Below are positions 14,043 through 28,345 of a stretch of 64,000 nucleotides of DNA, piece after piece (positions within the stretch are counted from its first letter, which is position 1; every line of letters begins with the position of its first letter). Source of the stretch: Lanius collurio. Taxonomy: Eukaryota; Chordata; Aves; Passeriformes; Laniidae. A model generated the notes under the pieces. That model saw only the letters and a list, made by a program, of their open reading frames with translations. It was not told the DNA's origin and ran no database searches. The stretch spans positions 25,114,483 to 25,178,482 of the forward strand of contig JACBWW010000015.1 in NCBI GenBank assembly GCA_020086605.1. The letters are read 5' to 3'. The position numbers and the translations under genes were made by a program.

Positions 14043-17000
14043 AATACCGAACATAGTTTTAAGGTTAGCAGCAATCTAAACCCAAAAAATGTCAATTTCA
14101 TGGTGCTCTGGACAGAAGAAAACAAGCGTGAAACCTTTCTTTTTTTCATCTACAAAATTCTACCCTGGAGAATTCTTTTTTATTTTAGTGGAGTTATTCC
14201 TGATTTACTGGAGGAGAGGGAGGTAGTGGAATGTCCAGGGTGGGTGTTCCTGATGGGGTTTTCCTTACTGTCCACAACACATCCTCCCTATGGAGCAATA
14301 GGGAGATGGGAGGGAACTACTGACTATATGGGAAAACAAATGAAGCTAATGACTTGGAATTTGCTGGGAGATATTTTGGTGATCTCATTTTCACTTCTGG
14401 TGATCTCCTTTACACAATTTTATCCATGACTGTTCACATGCATCCATGCCTTCTCCCATTGGTAATTGTGATACAAGGTGACTTCAGCACAAATCAAATC
14501 CACTTCCAGCAGCCCAGTCTGGGCAGCTCAGCTGTGATGGGTCAGATGTTGGTGTAGGTATGACACCAACAGCTGTGAGACCTCCAAATCTACCACAACA
14601 CCTGGAAAAATAATGGAATCTCAGCATGAGTGCTGGGAAACACAGACCAAGAGATATCCACCTAACCCACCATTAGTCTGTCCCTATGACTCATCTTGTT
14701 ACCCCTTTGATGGGAAGTATTGGAGAGGAGCCAAGTCAAATGAAGACAATCTAATTCCTCAAAAAAACCTAGAGTACTGTGCTGAGCAGTGCTTAAACAC
14801 TTAAAAATACTTTTCTGTATGTGCCAAGCTAAGGAACAACCAGAGCTCAGCCCAGCCGCAGCACTGAAAAAGCCCAAACATGAGGACTGGCAGACTCAAA
14901 AGTAATTGCATATGGCACCTGAGCCCACAGCTTCACACATGCTGGGCATCCCAACACTGCCAAGTCCAGTTCTGATGGAGACAGTCTGAGTGTAGTCCTC
15001 ACACTGATAAGGAGGTTGATACCCGCTGAACCAGTCCACCCCAGACCTGGAAAGCTTTCTGAAGCACCCAGATCTCTTTGCCCAAAGGGCAACACATTTA
15101 ATATATTTTATCTACATAAATGTATAGATAATAATAATAAATATGATAAATGTATCAATTTAGGAATCAGTAACAATTCAAGGTGAAGACACAAGCAAAG
15201 CAAGTGGTCAGATTTCGCAGTGCCCAACTAATGATCCTACCCCACAGACTCACCTATGAGAGCAGATGGGACTCTATCTTCTGCCTTGAATGAATTCAAG
15301 CTTTTGCCAATGGTGAGTGGGGATTTTATCACTGATAGCAAACAGGAACACAGCTATATCAGTGCTTAGTAATCTTACTTGTGCTGGGCTCAAGTGCAAG
15401 TCTTCTCCATCTTATTGCTGCAAGCATTGAAAGGTACTCAATAGAGCCTGAAGGTCAGGGCTCTTTTAGCACTGACCAGATATTACAGGATGTAACCATC
15501 CTACTCACAGACAACTGCAGATCCAGTTTTCCAAAAGACAAATAGCAAAGCCCTGAGCCTTTGGCTTATCAATTTGCCTCATTTCCTCATGTCCCTGCAT
15601 CTGTAACAAAGCAGGGGATAATACACCTTTACTGCATCCATCACCTGCTGGCTCTCATGGCTCTTGCCCAACCTATCTAACGATCCTGGCACCTGGCCTC
15701 CCCCTCTCTACAGTGGCCTCTTTTGTCACTTGTCAACTAATTAGACCTCACAGGCACATTACCAGCGTGGGCAGGCAACAGGACCTAGAACAATTACAGT
15801 TTTTATTTTTTAAAAAAAGCTACCAGATGTTTACTGAGTCTTATCCAAAGGGATTTAATGGCAGCCTCAGCATGCTCCCAACCGAACAGCATCTGCAAGT
15901 CTCTAAACGGTGTGATTTCATTAATTCCTCAACAGGCACAGGTTTCTACTAGGGGCCCAGATTTTTCTTGTTTTCCTCCAAACATTGTGACAGATATAAA
16001 TGGAAGGGGATTGCCACTCATGCCACATTGCAGCATTCCTTGGCAGCTAGAACATTTTGCAAAGTCTTGGTGCGTCACTGTTCCCCAGCATCAGGACTCT
16101 AGTGAAGGATACCATTAAATTTTGGGACTGGCAAGATACCAAGCTTTCTACGAGTGTGGAACTGCACCTGCAGGATGACAGACTAATTGGAATTAGCCAT
16201 TAAAAAAAAAAAAAGGCTAGAAGCTAACATGAAAAAGGTTACAATTACTAAAGGATGTGGTAGTGAAGGAGGGAAAGGGCACAAAGGATACAGCAAGGTT
16301 ATGATCTGCACACACCCTTCAGTCTAGTTCATTAGCAAGGCAGTTCATCTCCACTAATGGTGCATTATTGTCCATTAGTGTGGAGCAAGATTAATCAACA
16401 AGTGATCCAAAAAAAAAAAAGAAAAAGAAATGCACCTGTCTGTAAAATATTACCACTGCACACCAGCCATATGCCAAACCTGTGATCCCAGGTCTCCTGA
16501 CCACTCCCAGTCTCCAAGAGTTTAACATCCTCTGTGCTTGAACTGTGAGCTTGGACTGCTTCATGCTTGGACTTGGTCAGCTTGAACAGCCCAGTGTGGG
16601 CTGCTGCATCCCAGCACAGATGAATTATGAAGTTAAACTGGTTCAGGAAGCCCCTGTTTTTCCACAACAATATTCACACCTCTGTTTCAGGCCAGGAGAG
16701 ACTAAGACCAGACTCCTTCTGGCAATATCTGCTACAGTAGGGCCTGGAAAGCCGGCACTGCTCATAAATCACTGCATCAAGGGAGAGGCCTTTATCAAGG
16801 CAGTCCTTTTGTCTCTTCTCTATCTGATAGCCATGATTCTGCAATAAAGGCAGAAATACTGTTGAGGTCTACAGTAATTTACTACAGGGAAAAATCAGGT
16901 AGTAGGTTCAATACAAACTTGACAGTTATAACTAGCACTCAGCTGTGTATTGAGGAAGCTTGACCTCCTTACCCCACAGGAAAGGAAGACAGGGTTGCTC

Positions 17001-20000
17001 ACAGTGTTTTCCTCCTATTCCTCATCTGTCACTGCCCTCCTCATTGCCTCCCAAGTTCTCTTAGATTTTACATATAGCTTTTGGCACTTCTTTTTTCTCT
17101 AGACTTCTGTCCAAAAGAAGGAAGAAAAAAACACCTCCTGAAGAAAAGATTGGCAGACGGCTTGCCAGAGACAGAGATCTGTGATTTCTGGGACTGGCAC
17201 GAGACAGAAAAAGAGCGGTGGCATCCTTAATGGGAAATGTGCATGCAGAATGGGAATTCAGGGGGCCAGAAGGACACAGCTATGTTCAGGCATACCTTCC
17301 TAGTGGAGGACTGCTGAATATTTAACTGAGATTTTTAATTAACTTATTACAAGCTCATGGTGATTAAAAAAAACCCAAACTATTCAGTGGCTAAAACTAA
17401 ATTAAATCTTACCTGCACACATCTTTTACCTGACGCAGTCTGATAACTGGTGGGATACCTACAGTAGAGATAAATACTTTCCTCTCCCTTGATGGTCCCC
17501 TATAATTTCCTTCATCTCAGCACCTTCTCTCTGCTTGCCTCTGCTCCCTTAAAGTTTTCTCCATTAGGAGCCTCTGGCAGCAGAGAAAGACTAGAAAAGT
17601 AATATTTAAAGGCAGAATGCATTTCATACCCCACTGGCTACGGCAAAAATCATTTTTCCAACACATCTGTAAGACACGGTTTGCAGTATTAAAGAGAGGG
17701 AGGTCCCCTACAGTCAGAACATTGGGATGGAAATTACACATTTTGATCTGTAGGTGCTCCACAAACATATGTGTCTCCATATAGATTTTCTCAGAAAAAG
17801 ACAGGCAAAAGCTAATCCATGGGCTACTTTCAGGCAGTCTGTAGGCAGACTAAATTAATCACTCATTTCACAAGATGCTTCAGTGGTAAATACGGAAGGA
17901 TGCACCTCCTTGGATGGAGGAGGGTGGTCAGCAGAGTGGTTGGGTCTTGACACGGTGCATTCAATGCTTTGTGTGCTAGAGTAGGAGAGAGATGATTCCA
18001 TGGGTTCCTGGAGTGCTGTACTACCCAATGTGAAAAAGGTCCATACTGTGAAAAAGCCAAAACTGTGCTCACCCCATGCCAGGGACCAACCTGGCATGTT
18101 AGGAAAAGTGGTGAACCAGCTGTGCTTGGCTTCCAGGACCAGGACCCTGGACAGACTTTGGCCTGGCAAGAAGACACTACTACTACAAGCAGTACTAGGT
18201 TTTTCTCCTGTAAATGCTTAGCTGTTGTTTGGGGACCAGCTTTTGGTATCCCATTTCATTTAGAAGTAAATACACACTGAAACACTGCAGGAACACACTC
18301 TCTTCTTCTGAAGAAGTTGTGATGAGGACAGCACCTTCCAGTGTCTGAAACCATCCAGGAAAGGAAAAACAAAGTCATACTTTTCCTCAGTCTGTGGTTT
18401 GACATCTTTCCTTTTTCTTTCTTCAGTGGCTGAACCCTGGGCTCATTTGCCACACTTGAAAAGAAGAGATCTTCAGAATATCATCACAAGCCCTACAATT
18501 CTCTCTTCAGCTCCCAATGTGATTTCTTCAGCTGATGAATCCGGGGCACATTGCAAACTGTACTGCAATGGCTGGTAACTCTGCACCTACCTCCTTGAAG
18601 ACGTTGAGGTGTTTCAGGAGCCCCTCCTCATCTCTTTCAGTACTAAAAAGAGCTTGTGTGACAGCTTGCAAGGAGAGGAGCGCAAGAAACCAGCAGGTTG
18701 ACACTAGCAGATCATATTCATCACACAAGCTTTACAATGAGAAGTTAACAGTGGGGAAGAAGAGAACTGAAAATACTCTTTGAGAGCTAAATCCTTCTCA
18801 GCTCAACACTGGCAAATATATATCTCTGAATTAAGACAAAGGAGCATCTATCCTCCTCTTCCTCATGCACACCAGAGCAACAGAGGGGTGGAGGCATTTG
18901 AATTAATCTGGTTTAAGATATCTGAGAGCACAGGTGCCCAAGGATCTACAGTCAGTGGGGAGAAGGGGCAGTGTCAAGGGAACTTGAGCCCAGCTGGCTT
19001 TGAACCCATCTCAGGACAGCATTGTAACCCTCAGTAACTAGTCTCACCACTGGGTATCAGAATTGGGACATGGTAGTCCCCTCACATGCTCCCTACTGCA
19101 GTAGGAGCTGTGTGGTTCTGCAGCCCTTGTAAGGTCTTGACACTTCATCCACCTGCCAAAACAAGCAGGCTGAAAGCCTTGCTCTTCAGGGTAAATCAAG
19201 AAAAAATGAATGTAAAATTGACAGCAATAGTAATTTCAGTGGAATGGTGTATTACTAGTAGTGTTAATGCTTCCATGCCTTTATTAGAGTGTATACACAG
19301 TGTGCAATAATGTAATTAGATTTCACAATGTGTAATAATGATTTTTATGCAATGCAACAACAGTGCATTAGAGAAGGGAATTGGTTCCCATTACAGAGCC
19401 AGCATGAATCTTGGGCCAATACTTCATACCTGACAGTGCATCTGTTGGGTCCCAGGTCTGGGCTATAATCCAGTAAAAGCTGGAGAATAGCCTACTGCAG
19501 GGTTTATTCCACTGTAACTCCAGAAATGCCTCTATGCTTCCTCCTGCCCCATGCCTTCCTGTATGAGCAGTACCACTAGATTCCAGGAGAACCCAGTGGA
19601 CAGACCCTTCATGACTGAAATGCTCACAGGAGAGCACAGCTCCTTTTTGTAGAGTAGGGAACATTTTTATCTACCTTGGAGAAAACTGTTTAGGAGCTAA
19701 GGTGCACCCACAACACATGAGCCTAACCAGCTGGGAAGGAAATGAGCAGCACAGCCTGAGATCAGGGAGGGAAGATGAACCCCCATGGGACCGGGGACTA
19801 CACAGGGCCCATTAAGGCAATACCAAGGAGGCAAAAGGTAGAGTGATATTAAAAGTGCTCCTGATTGACAGATATTCACCACACCCAAGTGCAGCTGCTG
19901 ACATGTGAGTGGGCTGACACAGAGCCAATTTACCCCATAGCACAGAGGAGGCCGAGTAATTTCCAGAATAATGTCCCCCATTTTAGCCCCTGATGACTGG

Positions 20001-21840
20001 GCTGGAACACTTGTGGCACATTCTAGAAAGGGCACAGCAATGGCCACCTGGCATGTCCAGCAATGCATTGGAGAGCATTTCTGCAGTGGAAATGCAGCCC
20101 TTGGCTCCAGCACATCCAGAGCTTGGCTTAACCCTGCCTGGACAACAGCACCCCAAAGCATTTGTGACTCGCTCTTGAAATCCAATTGTGACAAGAAAAT
20201 TTGATGCCTTCAGAATAAATAATTTTGACTTTCTCTCTGAGTGGACTTGTTTTAAATGCCACTTACCCTGTCTCTGCCATTTTTGAGCATGAGTTGACCC
20301 ACTTACTCTCTGCTGCATTTTCCACAGCAAATCACAGCTTTTCTGCAAAGGTACAGAATATTAGAGGCACAATTTCATTGGCAAGATTTTTTTGCTTGTG
20401 AACCCATTAGTATCATCCCTGAGCATTTTTTTCTCCCTTGTCTTGCTAGGATAGAGAACTTTTCTTTTGCAGGTCTATTCTCACTGCTATTCCCTTGGCT
20501 TGAGTGAAATATATATGAGATGACTCAAGAGTTTGAACTCTCAGTATATGTTTCTAATACAAAGTCTCTGTGTGTCTGGGGTCTTAATCAGATATTTAAT
20601 TTTAGATAAGAAACACTGGTGACATCATGCCTTTGATTTCTTTGCTGGATATCTGTGTAGCCTGCACACGGTGAAGCTGTTCAGGTACAACAGCCTCATC
20701 ACTTTTAGGAAACTGCTTAATATTCAGCAGAGGTGCAGAGCAGCAGGCAGCCACTGGTCCTCTTGGGTGGTGCTAAGTGGGAGTGCACCATACAATAACA
20801 CATATGTAAGGGTAAATAAAGGATACTGCAAAGAAAACTGGGTGTTCTAAGTCTCATTTTTGTGCAGCTGCTGCATCCCCAGGACAGCAAAGCTCTAAGC
20901 AGGGCACATCAGCCTGAGGGTCATATACCCTTACCCCAAAGCCACCTTGCACATGTTGGTTTATGCCCCCTCAACACACACACCGGAGAGGTTGAATTTA
21001 GCCTTGCCATCAGTGGCTTCAGCTTCCCACAGCAGCAGATGCTGGCAAGTGCATCCAAGCAGAAGGAAGCACACACATAACAGCTTCATTTTTAGCTTTA
21101 CAGATTGAAGAAAAAAAAAAAAAAGGCATGTCTTCATTTTATTTTGCAACATGACTAACTAAAATCTCATATGTATGGAGGGAAGCTTGAGAAAAAAAAA
21201 CAGACTCCTGCAGCAACACCTTTTAGTCAAGACCATTTTGATGACATTACGGTGACAAATATTCAGCCTTTCCTACAATATTATGCCTTCCTACATAGCA
21301 GGTGTTATCCAAGAAGATCTAGGAGAGCTATTACCATGGATAAACAGGGTGTAAGACAGGAAATAAAATTTAATTGCTGAGACACAAGTCAAAGTGCTGT
21401 ACTTGCACATCAACAGAAGCAGTTAGTATGTGGGGTGTCTTACCAAGGGGTCCAACATAGTCATCATTCTTCAGAACTCCAGTCACTCTTGAAACATCTT
21501 CCTAAACTTTAACTTCCAGTTCAGCCACGAGTTATAAATTTGCTGTAAACAGTATCATCTTCATCACCTTGGCCTACATGAAGGAAACCCTCCTCAGCAC
21601 ATCCCCTTGAATTTGCTAAGGGGCCTCTAAGCAACATCCACATGTGCTGCTGTTACATCTCCAATTAGGGACAGAGTTACATCCAGGCAGGCATAGAGCT
21701 AATTAAAGCAGCTCCTAGCCTTCATAGAACATACTTATGTTGTGTTTACTTCCCCTCCCCCCCTCCCTTGTCAGGTGCTTCTCCTAATTGCCCTAAATGA
21801 ATAATGAACAAACCTGTAGATTGAGAGAATTTGGTTGGTT

Positions 21841-21965
21841 TGGCCTGTAAAAGGCAAAGTTTAGGAGTGATGTAATTGCAGCCTTCTGGTACCTGAGGGA
21901 GCCAAAAAGAAGCATGGAGAGGGACCATTTGCTGACTCTTATGAGTTCTGCAGTGATGGGTTCAG
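21841..21965 (+). mobile_element. Degenerate CR1-like LINE fragment
   Basis: The stretch with TGATGTAATTGCAGCCTTC, GGTACCTGAGGGAGCC, AGCATGGAGAGGGACC and GCAGTGATGGG follows, in order, the 3'-region words of avian CR1 elements as I know them (...cttattgcggccttccagtac, aagggggcctac, gatggagagggac, tagtgatagg). It is short, truncated at both ends and diverged, so it is an old dead copy. No open reading frame remains. The match is by eye. Confidence 0.6.
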
Positions 21966-22260
21966 TGGTTGTAAGGCAGAGGTACTCCTCAGTACCCCTC
22001 TCTTGTGAGCCTATGCTCTTGAAGGTATAGCCCAGGGTGCTGACATGCAAAGTTTACACCCCTTTCTGCACTGCCAGCTGGCAAGTAATTTTGCTGGCCT
22101 GCCTAATAATATTGTAATTTTTTTATATCAATGAAATATGGTTAGAAAAAAAAATCACATGTGTGAAGTATGGCTGAAGACTCAGCAGGGGTTTTTCTTC
22201 AGTTCCTCAGAGAGCTGGCAATTCTTTCGGACCCTGCAACAGGAGACTGTAGGTGACAGG

Positions 22261-22314
22261 CTTTTCTTTTCCTTACTTTTCTTTTTTCTTATTTTTCTTT
22301 TTTCTTTCTTTAAA
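22261..22314. repeat. Pyrimidine-rich (TTTTC)n-like repeat
   Basis: Imperfect TTTTC/TTTTTC units over about 54 nt on the plus strand. Low-complexity sequence. Confidence 0.85.
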
Positions 22315-25300
22315 CTGTAAAACAGCTTAATATCTTACTAGAGCTTGTTGTACATCACCTTAGGGGTGCACGGGGTCAGGGAGTCCATGGGTTAATCAAG
22401 TAATGGGTAATGAAGCATTACTAATACATACATTTAAGACTTCATCTCTCCATTGCCCCACATAGTACCACTTGTTGTATTATCTATGGTGAACTGCAGC
22501 ACTCAATTCACCTTCTCTCGGCACTACTTATTATTTTATAGGTTTCTAACATGTCACTTCTTCTGTGCCTCTGCACTAAAAATATTTCTAAATGGCTCCT
22601 AACAGGAAAGTCTCTGCTTTCATTTAATACATCCTTTTAGTCTCCTTGTTCCTTGGTCCCTGAGAGAAGTAGCATAGTCCAAAGAAAACACATGCCATCA
22701 ATTGGGAACCTGGGATTAAGCCTCCTTGGAATGTTATACCCTTAAACCCCCATTGTTGCCCAGCCACTTTCTCAGCTGCAATGCAGCGAGCAGACCTTTT
22801 TCTTGCCCCCTTTGACCAGGCTTTCCTCAGGTTGTTTCAGGGAATGTGGCCCATGTGACTGAGACACAATTTACCTGGAACTGGGATTTCCTTGTAAAAT
22901 GAGGCAGCAGAATTCACCAGACATGTCCATGAGCTCCTTCCTTTGCACTGGCTGGAGGCTCCTTGTTGCTTTGTTAAACCTACAGCAATGTTTCTAAGCA
23001 TTGGGATATTTATGTTGACTTTGACACACTACCACTCAGATCTCCTGCATTAGGGTTGCATTGTTTTTTATGTGAAATATTGCAGCAGCTAATTGCAATT
23101 ACCAGAAAGCATATACAAGAGAGCTTGTTGATTGCCAGTAGACAAAGACACTTTGGAAACCTTGGATTTTGCTATAGATGAAAGCCTATAAATTTTAAAA
23201 TAGAAACCACGTTATCGTTTACAATTTCCATTTGTGAACAAATTCTGCTAAAGAAAATTGGCGGCTGATTAAGTAAACATTTATACATAAATAAAACAGT
23301 GAAGATCTCTTCAGTTATTGAGATGCAGCCAGTTCAGTCTCTTGTAAATAATACAGTGATGAATTCTGGCGTTACAGTGCATGATAAAGCTACCTAGCCT
23401 CAAAGTCTTAGGCAAACTAATCCATACGCATGAATCAATCAGTTCATTTTAGTCATACCAGCGTTATATAAATGTCACCAAAATCAATGCCTGAAAGATA
23501 TAACAGATTAATAAGTCCTCATGCGGTACATCTAACTGGGATGCAAACCTACAGCAGATAACTCCACACTGAACACAGCTATACAAGTAGTTTAAATAAG
23601 TCATTTTAATAGAAAACTCAAGGGCAGGCCTGTAACGAGCAGGCATGGATGAGAAAAATCTGGTGCATTATTAATTTCAGACAATGCAGAGTTCTTTTTC
23701 ATAATGTACATTTTATTAATGCTTTCTGTGATAGCTTTTCATACCGGCTCACCACCAGGAGTACAGTAATTACAATGTATTAAGATTCATTCCATGCCTG
23801 AGGAGTAAGGAAGTCCAGTTATGATATGGAAAGCAAGTGAAATGTCAATCACTATTGACTCAGGGCTGGATTAAATCAAAACTCTGCCGGGTGGGTTTAG
23901 TTACAGCACCTCCCACACACAGTCTTCAGTGAATATCTGCCTCCCCCTCCTCACTGCTCATCTCCATGTGTAACCTCTGCACCATCGATATGGATGCAAT
24001 GGATGGGATTCATCATTTTTATTAGGATTTGGGGTTGGTCTGGCTCATCTTTACAGCTGTCAGTCGCAGGGTGTCAGCCTCTTTGGTGTCGGAGAGAGAG
24101 AGAGAAACATTGAAGGTGGTTGTAAACACCTCCAAGAATAACTCTTCTAGACATAAAGGCAAGGGTTTAAGGTATGGGATGATTGGATTGTCTGGATAGA
24201 GACACTAATAGTGAGCAGTCCAACGAAAAACACTCAACTCAACCCAGGTGAGTTCTGCTTTCCTGCAATCTAGTGACAAACCAGGGAATATCTTCTTTCC
24301 TGCAATCACAGCCCCCACTTTTGCCCCATGCTGCACCTCAAACCTCCCTAGGGTCAGGAAACTTCAGGCTCAGGATTAAGCATTGCCCTTTGAGACTCTA
24401 GAAACCATATGAATGGTCCTCTCATGTCTGTGAAAAATTGTGGACTTCCAAATGTTTTGGAGGTATTTATTTTGCTTAATACGCTGGCTGACTTTCAGCA
24501 CATTTCCAGCACAAAGACAGTGTGGGTTGCTCATATTTTTCCTTATTGTTCTCCCTGGATAAAAGGCCTTCACTGGGGAGGAAACCACAGCCTCCTAAAG
24601 ATGATGGTCACCTTGCCTGGGGACACTGTACAAGGCTGGAGAAGCGGGCAAAGGAAGAGGGGTCCACAGGTAGCAGATGAAAGCATAGCGCCTCCTGTGC
24701 GCTGGTTTGATAAATAAACAAATAGCCTGATAAATATATAAATCACTTGGCACTGGCAGTTGTTAGGTGTTAATAGTAACAGCAGCCACACAGAGCAGGA
24801 TGATAGAAGAGGTATTCAAGTACTCAAGAGGAAAAGTCTATCCCTGCAGCTCACCTTGGACCACTGCAAGCAAATTACCACTCTAGATGTCCATAGTCCT
24901 CAGGGATTTGAGGCAGCTTCCAATTTCTGTTGGTTGCCCACTGCCCATTCCTTGCAAAGGTAAAAGGGCTTTGGCCCCAATGCTATGCTAAATATGTGCA
25001 ACAGTTGTTTCAGGCTATCTGGCTTCTTGATAGGGAAGATGCTTCACCTTGGCACTGCTTTCCTGCAAAATGCTATGCTGAAGAGAGAATTCTATGTCCA
25101 GAGAAAGTTATTGGGGGTAATTTTCAAAAATACCTGTTTTCTTCTCAAGTACGGGCTTTTTTCTGATTTAAATTTCTAATTTCATTCTTTTTTCCTAATT
25201 TCCCTGCACTGCATGAATCCGAACAGTTGGACCCAGAGTAAATAAGGCATAAGGAAGCTTTGGGTAGTGAAAGATGAAAGGGAAACCCCAAAGCTCCGGT

Positions 25301-25815
25301 CCATCTTCCAGGAGGTACCATCCTGCCAGCGCCTGTGTCCGAGTGCAGCCCTCTTCTGCTGGCAGTGTTTGCAGATGGGCACTATTGTGCCACGGCAGGG
25401 GACAGTGGATGACAACTCAATGCAGAGCAGAGATTTATCAGCTCTCACTCAGCTTACACCATCCCCCTGCCTGCCAAGCCTCATTCCCTGGAGAGGTGCG
25501 GACACTACTTTGTGCTCATGTGAATAATGCTGGACCTGGCAGCGTTACTTATGACTCCTCAAATGTGTTTGGGCGTAAAAAGGGCAGTACAACACACACA
25601 TCCATTTTCTCTCCTCTCTCACAGACACAGCTACACAGACACAGGGGCCTGCACTGGCTGGCAGCCCCTCGAACCAGACACAGCCTTGCACACGTTTGCA
25701 CAGACAGAGAACTGCACAGACAGGCACTGGCTGACATGAACACAGAACATGTCTAGGCATGCCTCCATTTACCCAGCTGAACAGTTGGCCCAACACAATT
25801 AACAAGCCTTGAGGG

Positions 25816-25858
25816 TTTCTTTTTTTCTCTTTTTTTCCTTTTTTTTTTTTTTTTTTTT
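25816..25858. repeat. T-rich homopolymer tract
   Basis: Interrupted T-runs ending in about 20 consecutive T. Simple sequence, no flanking duplication noticed. Confidence 0.88.
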
Positions 25859-28229
25859 AACTAATGCTAAAAGCCTGGGCATCACCACGTTGATGGGGTT
25901 TGCATCCCTCTGATGATTTCTGCCCATTCCACCCTCCCCCCTTCCCACAACTGCATCAAGCAGTCCAAGTCCTCTGTGGGCTGTAGCTGAGTATTTACAC
26001 CAGCGGAGACCATGGGACCAGTGAGTTCAGGGACTAGGGAGAAATCTCTGCCGAGTCCTCTGCTGGACAGGTCCATCCTCCTTCAGGTGCCTCCTGCACC
26101 TGTGATGATGGCACAGCTTGGCTGCGAGAGCCCACGCCAGCCTCCAGCAGGCAGACCCCTGTGGGTTCCCATGTATCCATCCCCAGCTGAGCTGATTGAG
26201 AAACGCTATCTTCAAGATACTAAGGCTCTTTTTTTTGTTTTTTCCAAAAAAATATCTCTATTTACACAAGACAATAAAATCTGAGCAGCTTTCCCCTGCG
26301 AAGCTTTGGCCAAGCGGAGCTGCTGCTGGACACATGCGCTGGTCCCTATTTACAAGCAACAGCTTCGCTTGACAGTACTCTGCTGGCATGTTCAGCTTCT
26401 TCTGGTGTAAGGACTACTTCTCTGTCCCTCTGGTCTTTCCCTTGGTGGCTCTTCACACTGACAGGTCTGTATTTACAACAGCAACCTGGATCTGGCAGGT
26501 TTCCCTTTATCCAGCCCATGTGAGCATGGAGAAGGACTCAGGATGGTGGATTAAGCACACTCAGCCATCTTTAAGTGTTACCAAATTGCAAAGTCAATGT
26601 TTGGAGCAGGTGAAATTAATTCCTTATTACAAAAGACAATTTTCACCCGTCCTGCTCATCTTAAAAAAAGAGACAAGCGACCAAGCGGTGAGGGCGCTTC
26701 CCAGGGTGCTGCCATGCATGGGGCAGCAGGAATCTCAGCCGGGCTGTTCTCTCCTCGGGGATGCAAGGGTTTGCTGAGGGTTTGGTCAAGGCTATTTTCT
26801 CCAGCCTCTCCTGTTGCGCGATCCCAAGTGAGGGATGGGTGAACTGAGGCACAGAGGAGCTGAGGCGGTGCACTGGCACGGGCTTGCCGGGGCAGGCTCA
26901 TGGGGGCCCCAGGCACTAGATGACACTGTCCTCCATGGTGACTCGCCTGAAGACTGGTTCCTGCTTGGGCGTCCTTCCGCTTTCTGTGAAAAACAAGGGG
27001 AGAGCAGGTAAATCCCTGGAGCAGGACCCTGCAACAACCACCAGCTATTGTCAAGATCATTTCTATGCCCAAAAAAAGCATGGGATGTCTGGACTTGCCT
27101 TGCAAAGGAAGGCTTGCTCAGGGAAGGTGAATGTATTTATGGGTGAGCATCCCATCGGGAACCTCCTCCCACCCGTTATTCTGAATTTGGTGCTACAGTT
27201 TTGCCTGGCTTTGGCCCCACATGAGCCATTTGTCGTACAGCAGCATCAGCCAGTTCTGCCCACTGCTCTACAGAAGGAGTGACACTGAGGTGCCTCTCTG
27301 CTCCTCTGGGTTTAGCACATCACAGGGCTGAGCTGCAGCCACCAGCTTGTATCAACCCAACAGGGCTTGTCTGTGCAAACTGCATTTTCTGTTGTATTCC
27401 CCCACCCCTTAATAATAAATATTCAGTATAAATGACTGCAGAGTAAACAGATTTGTTTTGATATCAGACATTATCTGAAGGGCACTTTATATCCTGAGTG
27501 CTCTGCTTTACAGCTGCCTCTATAATCATTGCAGCCCCAGGGAGGAAAGCGCCTCCTTTCACAAGCTCACGTTGGGAGGACACAGCCACATGCACTTTGG
27601 GGTGACCCCATGCAGGCTTTTTTATAATATTTCAGGGAGATCTTCAGATAGGCTAATCACATTCAAGAGGAACCAAGAGTTATTCTGGAACCATTTTCTA
27701 AGCATAAATCGTTTCACTCTATTCCCCACCCTCCCAAATATATGCTGCTCTCTATAGCACCATAGATATTATCACAGGAAAAGTGGTGGGGGGAGAACTA
27801 GCAACTTTTCAGGCATCTCCCAGCTTGGCTATTTTGGCTGATTTTTGGGGTTTTTCTGAGGAGAAGGGACTTTCATCTTTTCTTTGTTGCTGATCTCTTT
27901 TTTTTTTCTTTTTTTCCTAAGTAGTGGGATGCATGTTCTCCTTTCACTTCCACTGCTATTAGCTCGGTGGGCTGCTTTGCATTGCAGTACAAACTGCCAG
28001 CTGTAGAAAATGCCTGGGTGCACAGTGCGTAAAGAAAATCAAAAATCCCATCTATTTAATATGTAGCACTCTTCCTGGCTGATCTCAACAGCAGCTTAAG
28101 CAATGAGACCTTTTACCTCAAAGTTTGAATAAGCAAGCAAGGAGATCTGTGAGTGGAAGGTGACCAAAGGGCAGAGCCAAGGTGCTTGCACCAAGAAAAA
28201 ATCTTCTTCTATTTATCAGGAAGGGACCC

Positions 28230-28345
28230 TCTCAAAAAAAAAACCAAAAAACAAACAAACAAAAAAAAAGCAAACCAAAAAAACCCCAAAAAAGCAACCA
28301 ACAAACAAAAAACCTAAAAACAAATAAACAACAACAAAAAAACAG
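28230..28345. repeat. A-rich (CAAA)n / (CAACA)n simple repeat
   Basis: About 115 nt of A interrupted by C, with CAAA units (AAACAAACAAAC) and patches of CCAAAAAA. It is followed within 50 nt by a T-run at 28391-28406. The A-rich/T-rich pairing creates spurious Lys/Asn/Gln and Phe-rich open frames. Confidence 0.9.

Noticed and set aside
19697..20194. 165-codon open frame on the minus strand, overlapped by open frames in other phases and on the other strand.
   Set aside because: No domain or family motif, composition like the surroundings, and several competing frames over the same bases. Best explained by chance.
25274..25756. 160-codon open frame on plus rich in Ser, His, Gln and Thr.
   Set aside because: It arises from CACAGA/ACACAG-rich sequence. 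No recognisable protein family and overlapping frames on both strands.
26656..27105. 149-codon minus-strand frame in a GC-richer patch.
   Set aside because: Three overlapping frames, no conserved motif and no CpG-island-like CpG density that would suggest a promoter.
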